This document shows positions 1 through 5,479 of a stretch of DNA of 12,123 nucleotides, piece by piece (within the stretch, counting starts at the first letter, position 1; each line of letters begins with the position of its first letter). Both the position numbers and the translations under genes were made by a program. The notes under the pieces are model-generated. The model saw only the letters and a list, made by a program, of their open reading frames with translations. It was not told where the DNA came from and did not search any database. Origin of the DNA: an uncultured Bacillota bacterium (GTDB lineage: Bacteria > Bacillota > Clostridia > Oscillospirales > Oscillospiraceae); assembly GCA_937890735.1 (NCBI GenBank), contig CALACZ010000022.1, forward strand, positions 1-12,123. The letters are read 5' to 3'.

Positions 1-179
1 GCCCACTGCGGGTTTTTCGGATCGACGCGCATGGCGTCAAAATAGAGGTACGTCAGAACGTCCATGCAGCTCAGCGAGCCGCCGGGATGCCCGGACGCGG
101 CGTCGTGCACCATCTGCACGCCCAGCAGACGCGCTTTGGCGGCGTTCAGCTTCAGCTCCTGCAGTTTGTTTTTTTCCAT
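1..179 (-). CDS. Transketolase, N-terminal subunit (5' part only)
   Basis: The first 59 codons of a gene that runs off the left edge. The protein starts MEKNKLQELKLNAAKAR and carries SGHPGGSLS at residues 29-37, the thiamine-diphosphate-enzyme signature near the N-terminus of transketolases, followed by a DPKNP segment at 53-57. Transketolase moves two-carbon ketol units between sugar phosphates in the non-oxidative pentose phosphate pathway. In many Clostridia the enzyme is split into N- and C-terminal subunit genes. Whether this one is split or full length cannot be seen, because only the start is present. The ATG at 177-179 is chosen because AAGGAAGG lies just upstream on the minus strand. 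It has its own promoter at 244-272, so it is probably not simply co-transcribed with the UPF0210 gene upstream. The family call is firm; the subunit call is likely. Confidence 0.88.
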   Translation of the reverse strand, partial: MEKNKLQELKLNAAKARLLGVQMVHDAASGHPGGSLSCMDVLTYLYFDAMRVDPKNPQW

Positions 180-243
180 AACGATTCCTTCCTTCTTGGA
201 TGCTGTTTGTTTGTGTTGAGTCATGTTGCTTTGCTCACTTTGT

Positions 244-272
244 ATCATACCGCAAAGCCGTGGATTTTTCCA
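244..272 (-). promoter_or_regulatory. Probable sigma-A promoter for the transketolase gene
   Basis: On the minus strand, TGGAAA (267-272) and TATGAT (244-249) are separated by 17 bases. Transcription would start near 237, giving a leader of about 58 nt before the transketolase ATG at 179. The -10 box matches the consensus at 5 of 6 positions and the -35 at 4 of 6. Confidence 0.6.
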
Positions 273-307
273 GTGGTATTTGCAAAATATTACGATTTTT
301 TCGGAAC

Positions 308-338
308 GGGCAGGAGCGCGCGCTGCTGCCCTAGTTTT
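308..338. terminator. Hairpin at the 3' end of the UPF0210 gene, terminator-like
   Basis: GGGCAG (308-313) pairs with CTGCCC (326-331), and the interior is itself GC-palindromic. The run of T (TAGTTTTT) follows on the plus strand, whereas on the minus strand the hairpin is followed by an A run. It overlaps the last base of the UPF0210 stop codon. It may protect or end the minus-strand mRNA, but as an intrinsic terminator it is oriented the wrong way for that gene. Confidence 0.35.
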
Positions 339-1689
339 TAAGACTTTGCATGGGCGCGGGGATGCGTCCGCCGCGGGACACGAACACAGCGGGCGATTCG
401 GGATGCACCGCCATGACGGGCGCTGCGCCCAGAAGCCCACCAAATTCCACATGGTCGCCCACGCGCTTGCCCGGCGCGGGGATGAGGCGGACGGCGGTCG
501 TTTTGCAGTTGACCATGCCGATGGCAGCCTCGTCGGCGATGATGGCGGAGATGGTCTCGGCGCTCGTGTCGCCCGGGACGGCGATCATGTCGAGTCCCAC
601 AGAGCACACGCACGTCATCGCCTCCAGCTTGTCAAGGCTCAGAACGCCCGCCTGCGCGGCGGCGATCATGCCTTCGTCCTCCGAGACGGGGATGAACGCG
701 CCGGACAGCCCGCCGACCGAGCCGGACGCCATCAGGCCGCCCTTTTTGACCGCGTCGTTCAGCAGCGCCAGCGCGGCGGTCGTGCCGTGCGTGCCGCACG
801 TTTCAAGACCCATTTCCTCCAGAATACGCGCCACGCTGTCTCCCACGGCGGGCGTGGGCGCGAGCGAAAGATCGACCACGCCGAAGGGCACATTCAGGCG
901 GCGCGACGCCTCCTGCGCCACGAGCTGCCCCATGCGGGTGATGCGGAAAGCGGTCTTTTTGACCGTCTCGGCGACGATGTCGAGCGGCGCGCCCTTCACG
1001 CTTTGCAGCGCGTGATACACGACGCCCGGACCGGATACGCCGACGTTCAGCACGCACTCCGCCTCGCCCACGCCGTGCATCGCGCCCGCCATAAACGGGT
1101 TATCCTCCACGGCGTTGCAGAACACCACGAGCTTGGCGCAGCCAAGACCGTCGCGGTCGCGTGTCAGCTCGGCGGTCTTTTTGACGATGCTGCCCATCTC
1201 GCGCACAGCGTCCATGTTGATGCCAGCCTTGGTGGTGGCGACGTTCACGCTGGAGCAGACCACGTCCGTTTCCGCCAGCGCCTGCGGAATGGCGGCGAGC
1301 AGCCGCCGGTCGCCGGAGGTCATGCCCTTGTGTACGAGCGCGGAAAAGCCGCCGATGAAGTCCACGCCGCAGGTCTTTGCCGCGCGGTCAAGGGCTTTTG
1401 CAAACGGCACAAAGTCGTCGGTCTCGCACGCGCCCGCCACGAGTGCGATGGGCGTGACGGAGATGCGCTTATTCACGATCGGGATACCGAGCTCCCGCTC
1501 AATGGCGCAGCCGGTGGGCACAAGGTTTTCCGCGAGGTGGCAAATTTTGTCGTAAATTTTCCGCGCGCAGGCGGCGGGGTCGGGGTCGGCGCAGTCGAAG
1601 AGCGAAATGCCCATGGTGATGGTGCGGATGTCCAGATGCTGGTGGTCGATCATATCGACGGTGGACATGATGTCGGAATGTTTGAGCAT
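331..1689 (-). CDS. UPF0210 / DUF711 'PFL family' protein
   Basis: A 452-aa protein starting MLKHSDIMSTVDMIDHQ, the usual length for the UPF0210 family. Recognised from the conserved N-terminal block (LDIRTITMGISL near residue 21), a GFSALVHKGM segment, and glycine-rich stretches such as HGVGEAE, SGPGVV, GTHGTTAA and SVGGLSGAF. Members are called 'PFL family' because the fold resembles pyruvate formate-lyase. Their biochemical function is not established as far as I know, and I see no obvious glycyl-radical motif. The start at 1687-1689 is chosen over upstream in-frame ATGs because GAGGAG lies directly before it and the longer version would run through the ACT gene. It lies 10 nt downstream of the ACT-domain gene stop, the typical pairing of these two families, and is surely co-transcribed with it. 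Confidence 0.9.
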   Translation of the reverse strand: MLKHSDIMSTVDMIDHQHLDIRTITMGISLFDCADPDPAACARKIYDKICHLAENLVPTGCAIERELGIPIVNKRISVTPIALVAGACETDDFVPFAKALDRAAKTCGVDFIGGFSALVHKGMTSGDRRLLAAIPQALAETDVVCSSVNVATTKAGINMDAVREMGSIVKKTAELTRDRDGLGCAKLVVFCNAVEDNPFMAGAMHGVGEAECVLNVGVSGPGVVYHALQSVKGAPLDIVAETVKKTAFRITRMGQLVAQEASRRLNVPFGVVDLSLAPTPAVGDSVARILEEMGLETCGTHGTTAALALLNDAVKKGGLMASGSVGGLSGAFIPVSEDEGMIAAAQAGVLSLDKLEAMTCVCSVGLDMIAVPGDTSAETISAIIADEAAIGMVNCKTTAVRLIPAPGKRVGDHVEFGGLLGAAPVMAVHPESPAVFVSRGGRIPAPMQSLKN

Positions 1690-1699
1690 GGCAGTCTCC

Positions 1700-1975
1700 T
1701 CACACGGTGTGCATGGCGTCAAAGATGTCCTCGCGCTGGATGCGCACGGACAAGCCCATTTCCTCGCCCTTCGCGTCCAGACGCGCGCGCACGGCCTCAA
1801 AATCGGGCGTGCCCGCGCACGGCTGCACGCGCATGATCATCGTGAACATCCCGGACATGATGGTCTGGCTGATCTCGAGGACGTTTAAGTCGAGTTCGGC
1901 GAGCGTGCGGCAGATCTCCGCAATGATCCCCACGCGGTCAGGACCAACAACAGTAACAATGGCGGTCGTATTCAT
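1700..1975 (-). CDS. ACT domain-containing protein, UPF0237 family
   Basis: A 91-aa single ACT domain: beta strand TAIVTVVGPDRVG (3-15), helix IIAEICRTLAEL (17-28), strand NVLEISQTIMSG (31-42), strand FTMIMRVQP (44-52), second helix (about 56-75) and final strand SVRIQRE (76-82). ACT domains usually bind small ligands, often amino acids, and regulate partner enzymes. The GPDRVGI motif at the first turn is typical of the ligand-binding region. The start at 1973-1975 follows a strong GGAGGAA site. The gene directly precedes the UPF0210 gene; this two-gene block is widespread in Firmicutes and suggests the ACT protein senses something for the UPF0210 partner (inference). No good promoter was found immediately upstream, where the repeat region begins. 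Confidence 0.9.
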   Translation of the reverse strand: MNTTAIVTVVGPDRVGIIAEICRTLAELDLNVLEISQTIMSGMFTMIMRVQPCAGTPDFEAVRARLDAKGEEMGLSVRIQREDIFDAMHTV

Positions 1976-2020
1976 AGAAAATTCCTCCAAAAAGTGCGAC
2001 GGAGCGCACATAGTTGCGTT

Positions 2021-2061
2021 TTATTTTTGAGGCAGCGGCGATTTGCAGAAGTTCCTTGGCT
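2021..2061. repeat. Direct-repeat copies bordering the intergenic hairpin mosaic
   Basis: Two direct repeats begin here. An 11-mer TTATTTTTGAG occurs at 2021-2031 and again at 2318-2328. A 22-nt segment at 2040-2061 recurs exactly at 2193-2214 (core GCAGAAGTTCCTTGGCT). Each copy of the 22-mer directly precedes a different hairpin element, so the 1976-2547 stretch looks built from repeated units rather than unique sequence. Confidence 0.75.
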
Positions 2062-2168
2062 CTCCCTTTGGGAGAGCTGTCGCCGTAGGCGACTGAGAGG
2101 GTCGGTGGGGTCGCTGCTGACCCTCCCCGTCCTTCGCTGCGCTCGGACACCTCCCCCAAAGGGGGAGG
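2060..2168. repeat. Hairpin element 1 of the 1976-2547 repeat mosaic
   Basis: A compact array of perfect stems: CTCTCCC/GGGAGAG (2060-2066 with 2070-2076, loop TTT), GTCGCC/GGCGAC (2079-2084 with 2088-2093), GAGGGTC/GACCCTC (2097-2103 with 2119-2125) and CCTCCCCC/GGGGGAGG (2150-2157 with 2161-2168, loop AAA). No reading frame with gene-like features crosses it. The outer sequences resemble the non-coding palindromic elements often scattered in genomes of this bacterial family (recollection, not checked). No transposase is nearby. Confidence 0.7.
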
Positions 2169-2192
2169 CAAGGTTGCGGTGCAAACGCGGCG

Positions 2193-2312
2193 GATTTGCA
2201 GAAGTTCCTTGGCTTCCCCTCGGGGGGTCGATTCCCCCTATCAGGGGGAAATGCCCCGAAGGGGCAAAGAGGGTAGGGATAGCTGTCACCGAAGGTGACT
2301 GATGAGGGGAAG
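2193..2312. repeat. Hairpin element 2 of the 1976-2547 repeat mosaic
   Basis: Starts with the second copy of the 22-nt repeat. It is bounded by a terminal inverted repeat CTTCCCCTC (2213-2221) / GAGGGGAAG (2304-2312). Inside are stems TTCCCCCT/AGGGGGAA (2232-2239 with 2243-2250), TGCCCC/GGGGCA (2252-2257 with 2261-2266) and GTCACC/GGTGAC (2285-2290 with 2294-2299). The last stem and its flanks match the GTCGCC hairpin of element 1, with a paired base change. Confidence 0.7.
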
Positions 2313-2360
2313 GGCTCTTATTTTTGAGCTGTCGCCACGTTTCGGCGTTCTCAAGCCTCC

Positions 2361-2469
2361 CCTTGGTCACCAAGGGAAGCCTTTGTGCTGTGCAAACGTA
2401 GAACAGCTCAGAACGTACAACCCTTCTCCTCATCCGGCGCTTCGCGCCACCTTCCCCACATGGGGAAGG
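2361..2469. repeat. Further hairpins of the repeat mosaic
   Basis: Three more stems: CCTTGG/CCAAGG (2361-2366 with 2370-2375), GGCGC/GCGCC (2436-2440 with 2444-2448, loop TTC) and CCTTCCCC/GGGGAAGG (2450-2457 with 2462-2469). Between them are GTGCAAACG-like words also found at 2179-2187. Together with elements 1 and 2 this fills most of the gene-free stretch 1976-2547. Confidence 0.6.
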
Positions 2470-2514
2470 CTTTGGTTGGTGCGTGCATATTTTGCAGTTT
2501 CGCGGATAAACGGC

Positions 2515-2537
2515 AGGGAGGGGCTTTGCCCCTCCCT
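2515..2537 (-). terminator. Hairpin downstream of glyS
   Basis: AGGGAGGGGC (2515-2524) and GCCCCTCCCT (2528-2537) form a perfect 10-bp stem with a 3-base loop, ten bases after the glyS stop codon on the minus strand. There is no clear U tract after it on that strand. It is a likely mRNA 3'-end structure, not a proven intrinsic terminator. Confidence 0.5.
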
Positions 2538-2547
2538 ATGGTTTCGA

Positions 2548-3963
2548 TCAATATGCCAGCTTCTCTTCCAGCCAACTCTTCAGCTCGCTGATGGGGACGC
2601 GGACCTGCTGCATGGTGTCGCGGTCGCGGATGGTGACGGCGTTGTCGGCGGCGACGCCCTTTTCGGGGTCGCCCACGGTGTCAAAGTCCACGGTGATGCA
2701 GTACGGCGTGCCGATCTCGTCCTCGCGGCGGTAGCGCTTGCCGATCGAGCCGGTCTCGTCAAAGTCGATCATCCAGTACTTGCTCAGCTCGTCGTGCAGC
2801 TTGCGCGCCGGCTCGGAGAGCTTTTTGGACAGCGGCAGGATGGCAGCCTTGAACGGCGCGAGCGCCGGATGCAGGTGCAGCACGACGCGCACGTCGTTCT
2901 TCGCCTCGTCGATGACCTCTTCGTCATACGCCTCGCACAGGAATGCCAGCGCCACGCGGTCACAGCCGAGCGACGGCTCGATGACGTAGGGGATATAGTG
3001 CTCGTTCTTTTCCTGATCGAAATACGTCAGATCCTTGCCGGAGGCTTCCTGATGGCGCTTCAGGTCATAATCCGTGCGGTCGGCGATGCCCCAGAGCTCG
3101 CCCCAGTCGGTGAACGGGAACGCATATTCAATGTCGGTCGTGGCTCTCGAATAGAACGCCAGCTCCGCCGGCTCATGGTCGCGCAGGCGCAGGTTTTCTT
3201 CTTTGATGCCGAGCGTCTTGAGCCAGTTCACGCAGTAGTCCTTCCAGTAGGCGAACCACTCCAGATCCGTGCCCGGCTGGCAGAAGAACTCGCACTCCAT
3301 CTGCTCAAACTCGCGCGTGCGGAAGGTGAAGTTGCCCGGCGTGATCTCGTTGCGGAACGCCTTGCCCACCTGGCACACGCCGAACGGGAGCTTGCGGCGC
3401 GTGGTGCGCTGGATGTTCTGGAAGTTCACGAAAATGCCCTGCGCCGTTTCGGGGCGCAGATAGCAAACAGAGGACGAATCCTCCGTCACGCCGATGGCGG
3501 TCTTGAACATGAGGTTAAACTTACGGATGGGCGTAAAGTCATGCTTGCCGCACACGGGGCAGACGATGTCCTCGTGCTCGGCGATGAACCTGTCCATCTC
3601 GTCAAAGCTCATCGCGTCCACGTTGACCTCGGGATGCTCCTCGCCGATGAGCTTGTCGGCGCGGTGGCGCGCCTTGCAGGCTTTGCAGTCGAGCAGGGGG
3701 TCGGAGAAGCTCGAAACGTGCCCCGTGGTGATCCACGTCTGCGGGTTCATGATGATCGCCGCGTCCAGACCGACGTTGTACGGGCTCTCCTGCACGAACT
3801 TTTTCAGCCACGCCTTTTTGACGTTGTTCTTGAACTCCACGCCCAAAGGACCGTAGTCCCAGCTGTTGGCAAGTCCGCCGTAAATTTCACTGCCGGCAAA
3901 CACAAAGCCGCGGTTTTTGCAGAGCGCGATGATCTTATCCATCGTTTTTTCGGAATTTTTCAT
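2548..3963 (-). CDS. glyS: Glycine--tRNA ligase (alpha2 type)
   Basis: A 471-aa class II aminoacyl-tRNA synthetase that charges tRNA-Gly with glycine in the cytoplasm. It is the homodimeric type usual in Gram-positive bacteria, archaea and eukaryotes, at its normal length. Visible landmarks are the N-terminal FAGSEIYGG and WDYGPLG (about 22-41), cysteine pairs C93-x2-C96 and C135-x2-C138 in the insertion region (possible zinc site), YLRPETAQGIF (168-178), motif 2 FRNEITP (203-209), motif 3 EPSLGCDRVALAF (329-341), and a C-terminal anticodon-binding domain from about 358. The start at 3961-3963 follows AGGAGGAAGGG; the next Met (residue 8) lacks such a site. It has its own promoter at 4008-4035 with a leader of only about 38 nt, so there is no room for a T-box. 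The gene is sometimes named glyQS. Confidence 0.97.
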   Translation of the reverse strand: MKNSEKTMDKIIALCKNRGFVFAGSEIYGGLANSWDYGPLGVEFKNNVKKAWLKKFVQESPYNVGLDAAIIMNPQTWITTGHVSSFSDPLLDCKACKARHRADKLIGEEHPEVNVDAMSFDEMDRFIAEHEDIVCPVCGKHDFTPIRKFNLMFKTAIGVTEDSSSVCYLRPETAQGIFVNFQNIQRTTRRKLPFGVCQVGKAFRNEITPGNFTFRTREFEQMECEFFCQPGTDLEWFAYWKDYCVNWLKTLGIKEENLRLRDHEPAELAFYSRATTDIEYAFPFTDWGELWGIADRTDYDLKRHQEASGKDLTYFDQEKNEHYIPYVIEPSLGCDRVALAFLCEAYDEEVIDEAKNDVRVVLHLHPALAPFKAAILPLSKKLSEPARKLHDELSKYWMIDFDETGSIGKRYRREDEIGTPYCITVDFDTVGDPEKGVAADNAVTIRDRDTMQQVRVPISELKSWLEEKLAY

Positions 3964-4007
3964 AAGGCAACCCTTCCTCCTGCCGAATTTTCTCTTATAA
4001 TCTACTT

Positions 4008-4035
4008 ATTATAATAAAATCGCCCGTAAAGTCAA
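4008..4035 (-). promoter_or_regulatory. Strong sigma-A promoter for glyS
   Basis: On the minus strand, TTGACT (4030-4035) and a perfect TATAAT (4008-4013) are separated by 16 bases. Transcription would begin near 4001, giving a short leader before the glyS ATG at 3963. Confidence 0.85.
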
Positions 4036-4068
4036 CTGCCGCAGGCGGTTTTCGCAGCTTTGCGGGCG
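4021..4068. repeat. Nested inverted repeat between divergent glyS and DUF3810 promoters
   Basis: CGCCCGTAAAG (4021-4031) pairs with CTTTGCGGGCG (4058-4068), with one wobble. Inside, AACTGCC (4034-4040) pairs with GGCGGTT (4044-4050), also with one wobble. It covers the -35 box of the glyS promoter and lies upstream of both predicted start points. It would therefore act as a DNA palindrome (operator or cruciform) rather than as RNA from either gene. It could also be a degenerate repeat element. Confidence 0.5.
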
Positions 4069-4115
4069 TGAAATTCTGAATTTCTCTGAAGCCGCTTTTC
4101 CTTTGGCGGGAATTG

Positions 4116-4124
4116 TGGTATACT
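4116..4124 (+). promoter_or_regulatory. Extended -10 promoter for the DUF3810 gene
   Basis: TGG followed by TATACT (4119-4124) makes an extended -10 element. The -35 region at the normal distance (TTTTCC, 4096-4101) is poor. Transcription would start near 4131, which rules out the in-frame ATG at 4103 as the true start and supports the TTG at 4157. Confidence 0.6.
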
Positions 4125-4156
4125 TTGCAAAGATTTCTAATGTGGGGGATAATGGC

Positions 4157-5215
4157 TTGAAAACGATCGGACGGGTGATTTTGGCGGCGGTGCTGCTGGC
4201 GGTGAGCGCGCTTTTGATGCTGCTGGCAAAAAGCGCGCCGGACGCGATCTTCGGCTTTTATACGCAGTTTTCCCGCGCGGCGCTGGACGTGATCGGGCGC
4301 GTGACGGGCTGGGTGCCGTTTGCGCTGTGGGAGGCGCTGCTGGCGCTGATCATCCTGTGGGCGCTGTATACGCTCGTGCGCAGCTTTGAGAAAAAGCGCC
4401 CTCTGCGGTGGCTGGCGGGGCTGTTTCTCGGCGTGAGCGCGCTGGCGTTCGCATTCGTGGCGCTGTGGGGACTCAACCACTACGACCGGGACGTGGGCGA
4501 AAAGCTGGGACTTTCGGTGCGCGAATACTCCGTGCAGGAGCTGACGGACGCGACGGCGTTTTACGCACGGGAGCTGAGCCGCCTTGCGCCGGAGCTGCCG
4601 CGTGACGGCGAGGGCGCGGCGCAGTTTGACGAGTTTTCGCAGCTCGCCGCCCGCGCGGGCGAGGGCTATACGGCGCTCGGCGAGCAGTACGAGCTGTTTG
4701 CGGGCAGCACCGCGAAGGTCAAACGGCTTACGGCGTGGCAGCTTTACAGCCGCTTCGGCACGACGGGCATTTACGTCTGCCTGACGGCGGAGGCGAGCGT
4801 GAACCCGGACACCTATGTTGCGTGGCTGCCGTTTACGATGTGCCACGAGCAGGCGCACGGCAAGGGCGTTGCCGCCGAGGACGGAGCGAATTTCTGCGCG
4901 TATCTGGCGTGCATGGAAAACTCCGACGTGCAGTTCCGCTATTCCGGCGCGCTGGCGGCGTTTGTATACTGCTCAAACGCGCTGACGAAGGTCGACTCCG
5001 CCGCAGCGGGCGAAATTTGGGCGCAGCTCGACCCCGGCGCGCTGTCGGACATCCGCGCGGCAAATAAGCACTACGCGCAGTATGAGGGCAAGGTGCAGGA
5101 CGCGGCGCAGAAGGTGAACGACACCTACCTCAAAGCCTTCTCCGAGGAGGCGGGCGTGCAGAGCTACGGTGAGGTGGCGGACCTGCTCATCGCGTGGTAT
5201 CAGGAGCGCACCTGA
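4157..5215 (+). CDS. DUF3810-type membrane protein with HExxH motif (putative metallopeptidase)
   Basis: A 352-aa protein starting at TTG. The GGGGGAT site at 4144-4150 fits this start, the promoter at 4116-4124 excludes the upstream ATG, and the nearby ATG at 4152 is out of frame and hits a stop. Three hydrophobic segments (about 5-24, 57-75 and 84-105) anchor it in the membrane and are followed by WGLNHYDRDV (104-113). The remaining 240 residues carry HEQAH (230-234), an HExxH zinc-binding motif, with an acidic EDGANFCAYL segment at 241-250 that could supply the third ligand. This layout matches the DUF3810 family as I recall it. Substrate and role are unknown. It is transcribed divergently from glyS and ends just before a strong terminator, so it is a single-gene unit. 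Confidence 0.8.
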   Translation: MKTIGRVILAAVLLAVSALLMLLAKSAPDAIFGFYTQFSRAALDVIGRVTGWVPFALWEALLALIILWALYTLVRSFEKKRPLRWLAGLFLGVSALAFAFVALWGLNHYDRDVGEKLGLSVREYSVQELTDATAFYARELSRLAPELPRDGEGAAQFDEFSQLAARAGEGYTALGEQYELFAGSTAKVKRLTAWQLYSRFGTTGIYVCLTAEASVNPDTYVAWLPFTMCHEQAHGKGVAAEDGANFCAYLACMENSDVQFRYSGALAAFVYCSNALTKVDSAAAGEIWAQLDPGALSDIRAANKHYAQYEGKVQDAAQKVNDTYLKAFSEEAGVQSYGEVADLLIAWYQERT

Positions 5216-5250
5216 CGCAAAATGGTATAGCTATTTCAAAATGTACATAA

Positions 5251-5285
5251 TGTGCCCCGCTATCTTGATAGCGGGGCACATTTTT
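5251..5285 (+). terminator. Rho-independent terminator after the DUF3810 gene
   Basis: TGTGCCCCGCTAT (5251-5263) and ATAGCGGGGCACA (5268-5280) form a perfect 13-bp stem with a CTTG loop, followed by TTTTT (5281-5285). It insulates the fhs promoter from upstream transcription. Confidence 0.93.
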
Positions 5286-5330
5286 GTGAAAAACGCCCGA
5301 AAAAATACCCAATTTTCATGAAATGACACA

Positions 5331-5359
5331 TTGACTTACCTCCCGCGCCGTGATATTCT
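5331..5359 (+). promoter_or_regulatory. Sigma-A promoter for fhs
   Basis: TTGACT (5331-5336), a 17-base spacer ending in TGA, and TATTCT (5354-5359). The near-consensus -35 and the extended -10 suggest strong expression. The predicted start is near 5366, leaving about 114 nt of leader. Confidence 0.85.
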
Positions 5360-5365
5360 AAAGCC

Positions 5366-5472
5366 GATCGGAACGATCAAAACCTCAGCGCCGGACTATG
5401 CTGATGTTTGGATGCACGGCGCTGAAATCATCATAACCCGCGGGGGTGTTAAGACCCTGCGGTACAAGGAGG
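5366..5472 (+). ncRNA. Candidate structured leader RNA upstream of fhs (class not recognised)
   Basis: Three consecutive hairpins fit in the leader: GATCG/CGATC with a GAA loop (5366-5378); TCAGCGCCG/CGGCGCTGA, a perfect 9-bp stem with a 23-nt loop (5385-5425); and CCGCGGGG with CCCTGCGG (5438-5445 with 5455-5462, one G-U pair), ending three bases before the AAGGAGG ribosome-binding site (5466-5472). The big loop contains TGATG (5402-5406), which can pair with CATCA (5429-5433) 3' of the stem, giving an H-type pseudoknot. The loop also holds GCTGA (5400-5404), which competes for the same TCAGC strand. I compared it with what I remember of the THF and ZTP riboswitch consensus and do not recognise either. 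It may be a cis-regulatory RNA or only a structured 5' UTR. Confidence 0.45.
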
Positions 5473-5479
5473 ATGCACT

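Noticed and set aside
223..1836. Long open frame (537 codons) on the plus strand
   Set aside because: It is the antisense shadow of the UPF0210 and ACT genes, is rich in His/Arg/Ala from GC-rich complement codons, and resembles no family. The minus-strand genes have good start sites and known families.
2040..2547. CRISPR array
   Set aside because: Repeats are few, unequally spaced and of different kinds, with no regular spacers and no cas genes.
2302..4014. Long open frame (570 codons) on the plus strand opposite glyS
   Set aside because: Antisense shadow of a clear glycyl-tRNA synthetase. Its first part runs through the repeat mosaic.
4103..4156. ATG at 4103 as start of the DUF3810 gene
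   Set aside because: It lies upstream of the predicted transcription start and overlaps the promoter. The TTG at 4157 has a purine-rich site before it and gives a clean N-terminal membrane segment.
5366..5479. THF or ZTP (pfl) riboswitch
   Set aside because: I looked for the conserved words of both classes as I remember them and did not find them. The leader is therefore listed only as an unassigned structured RNA.
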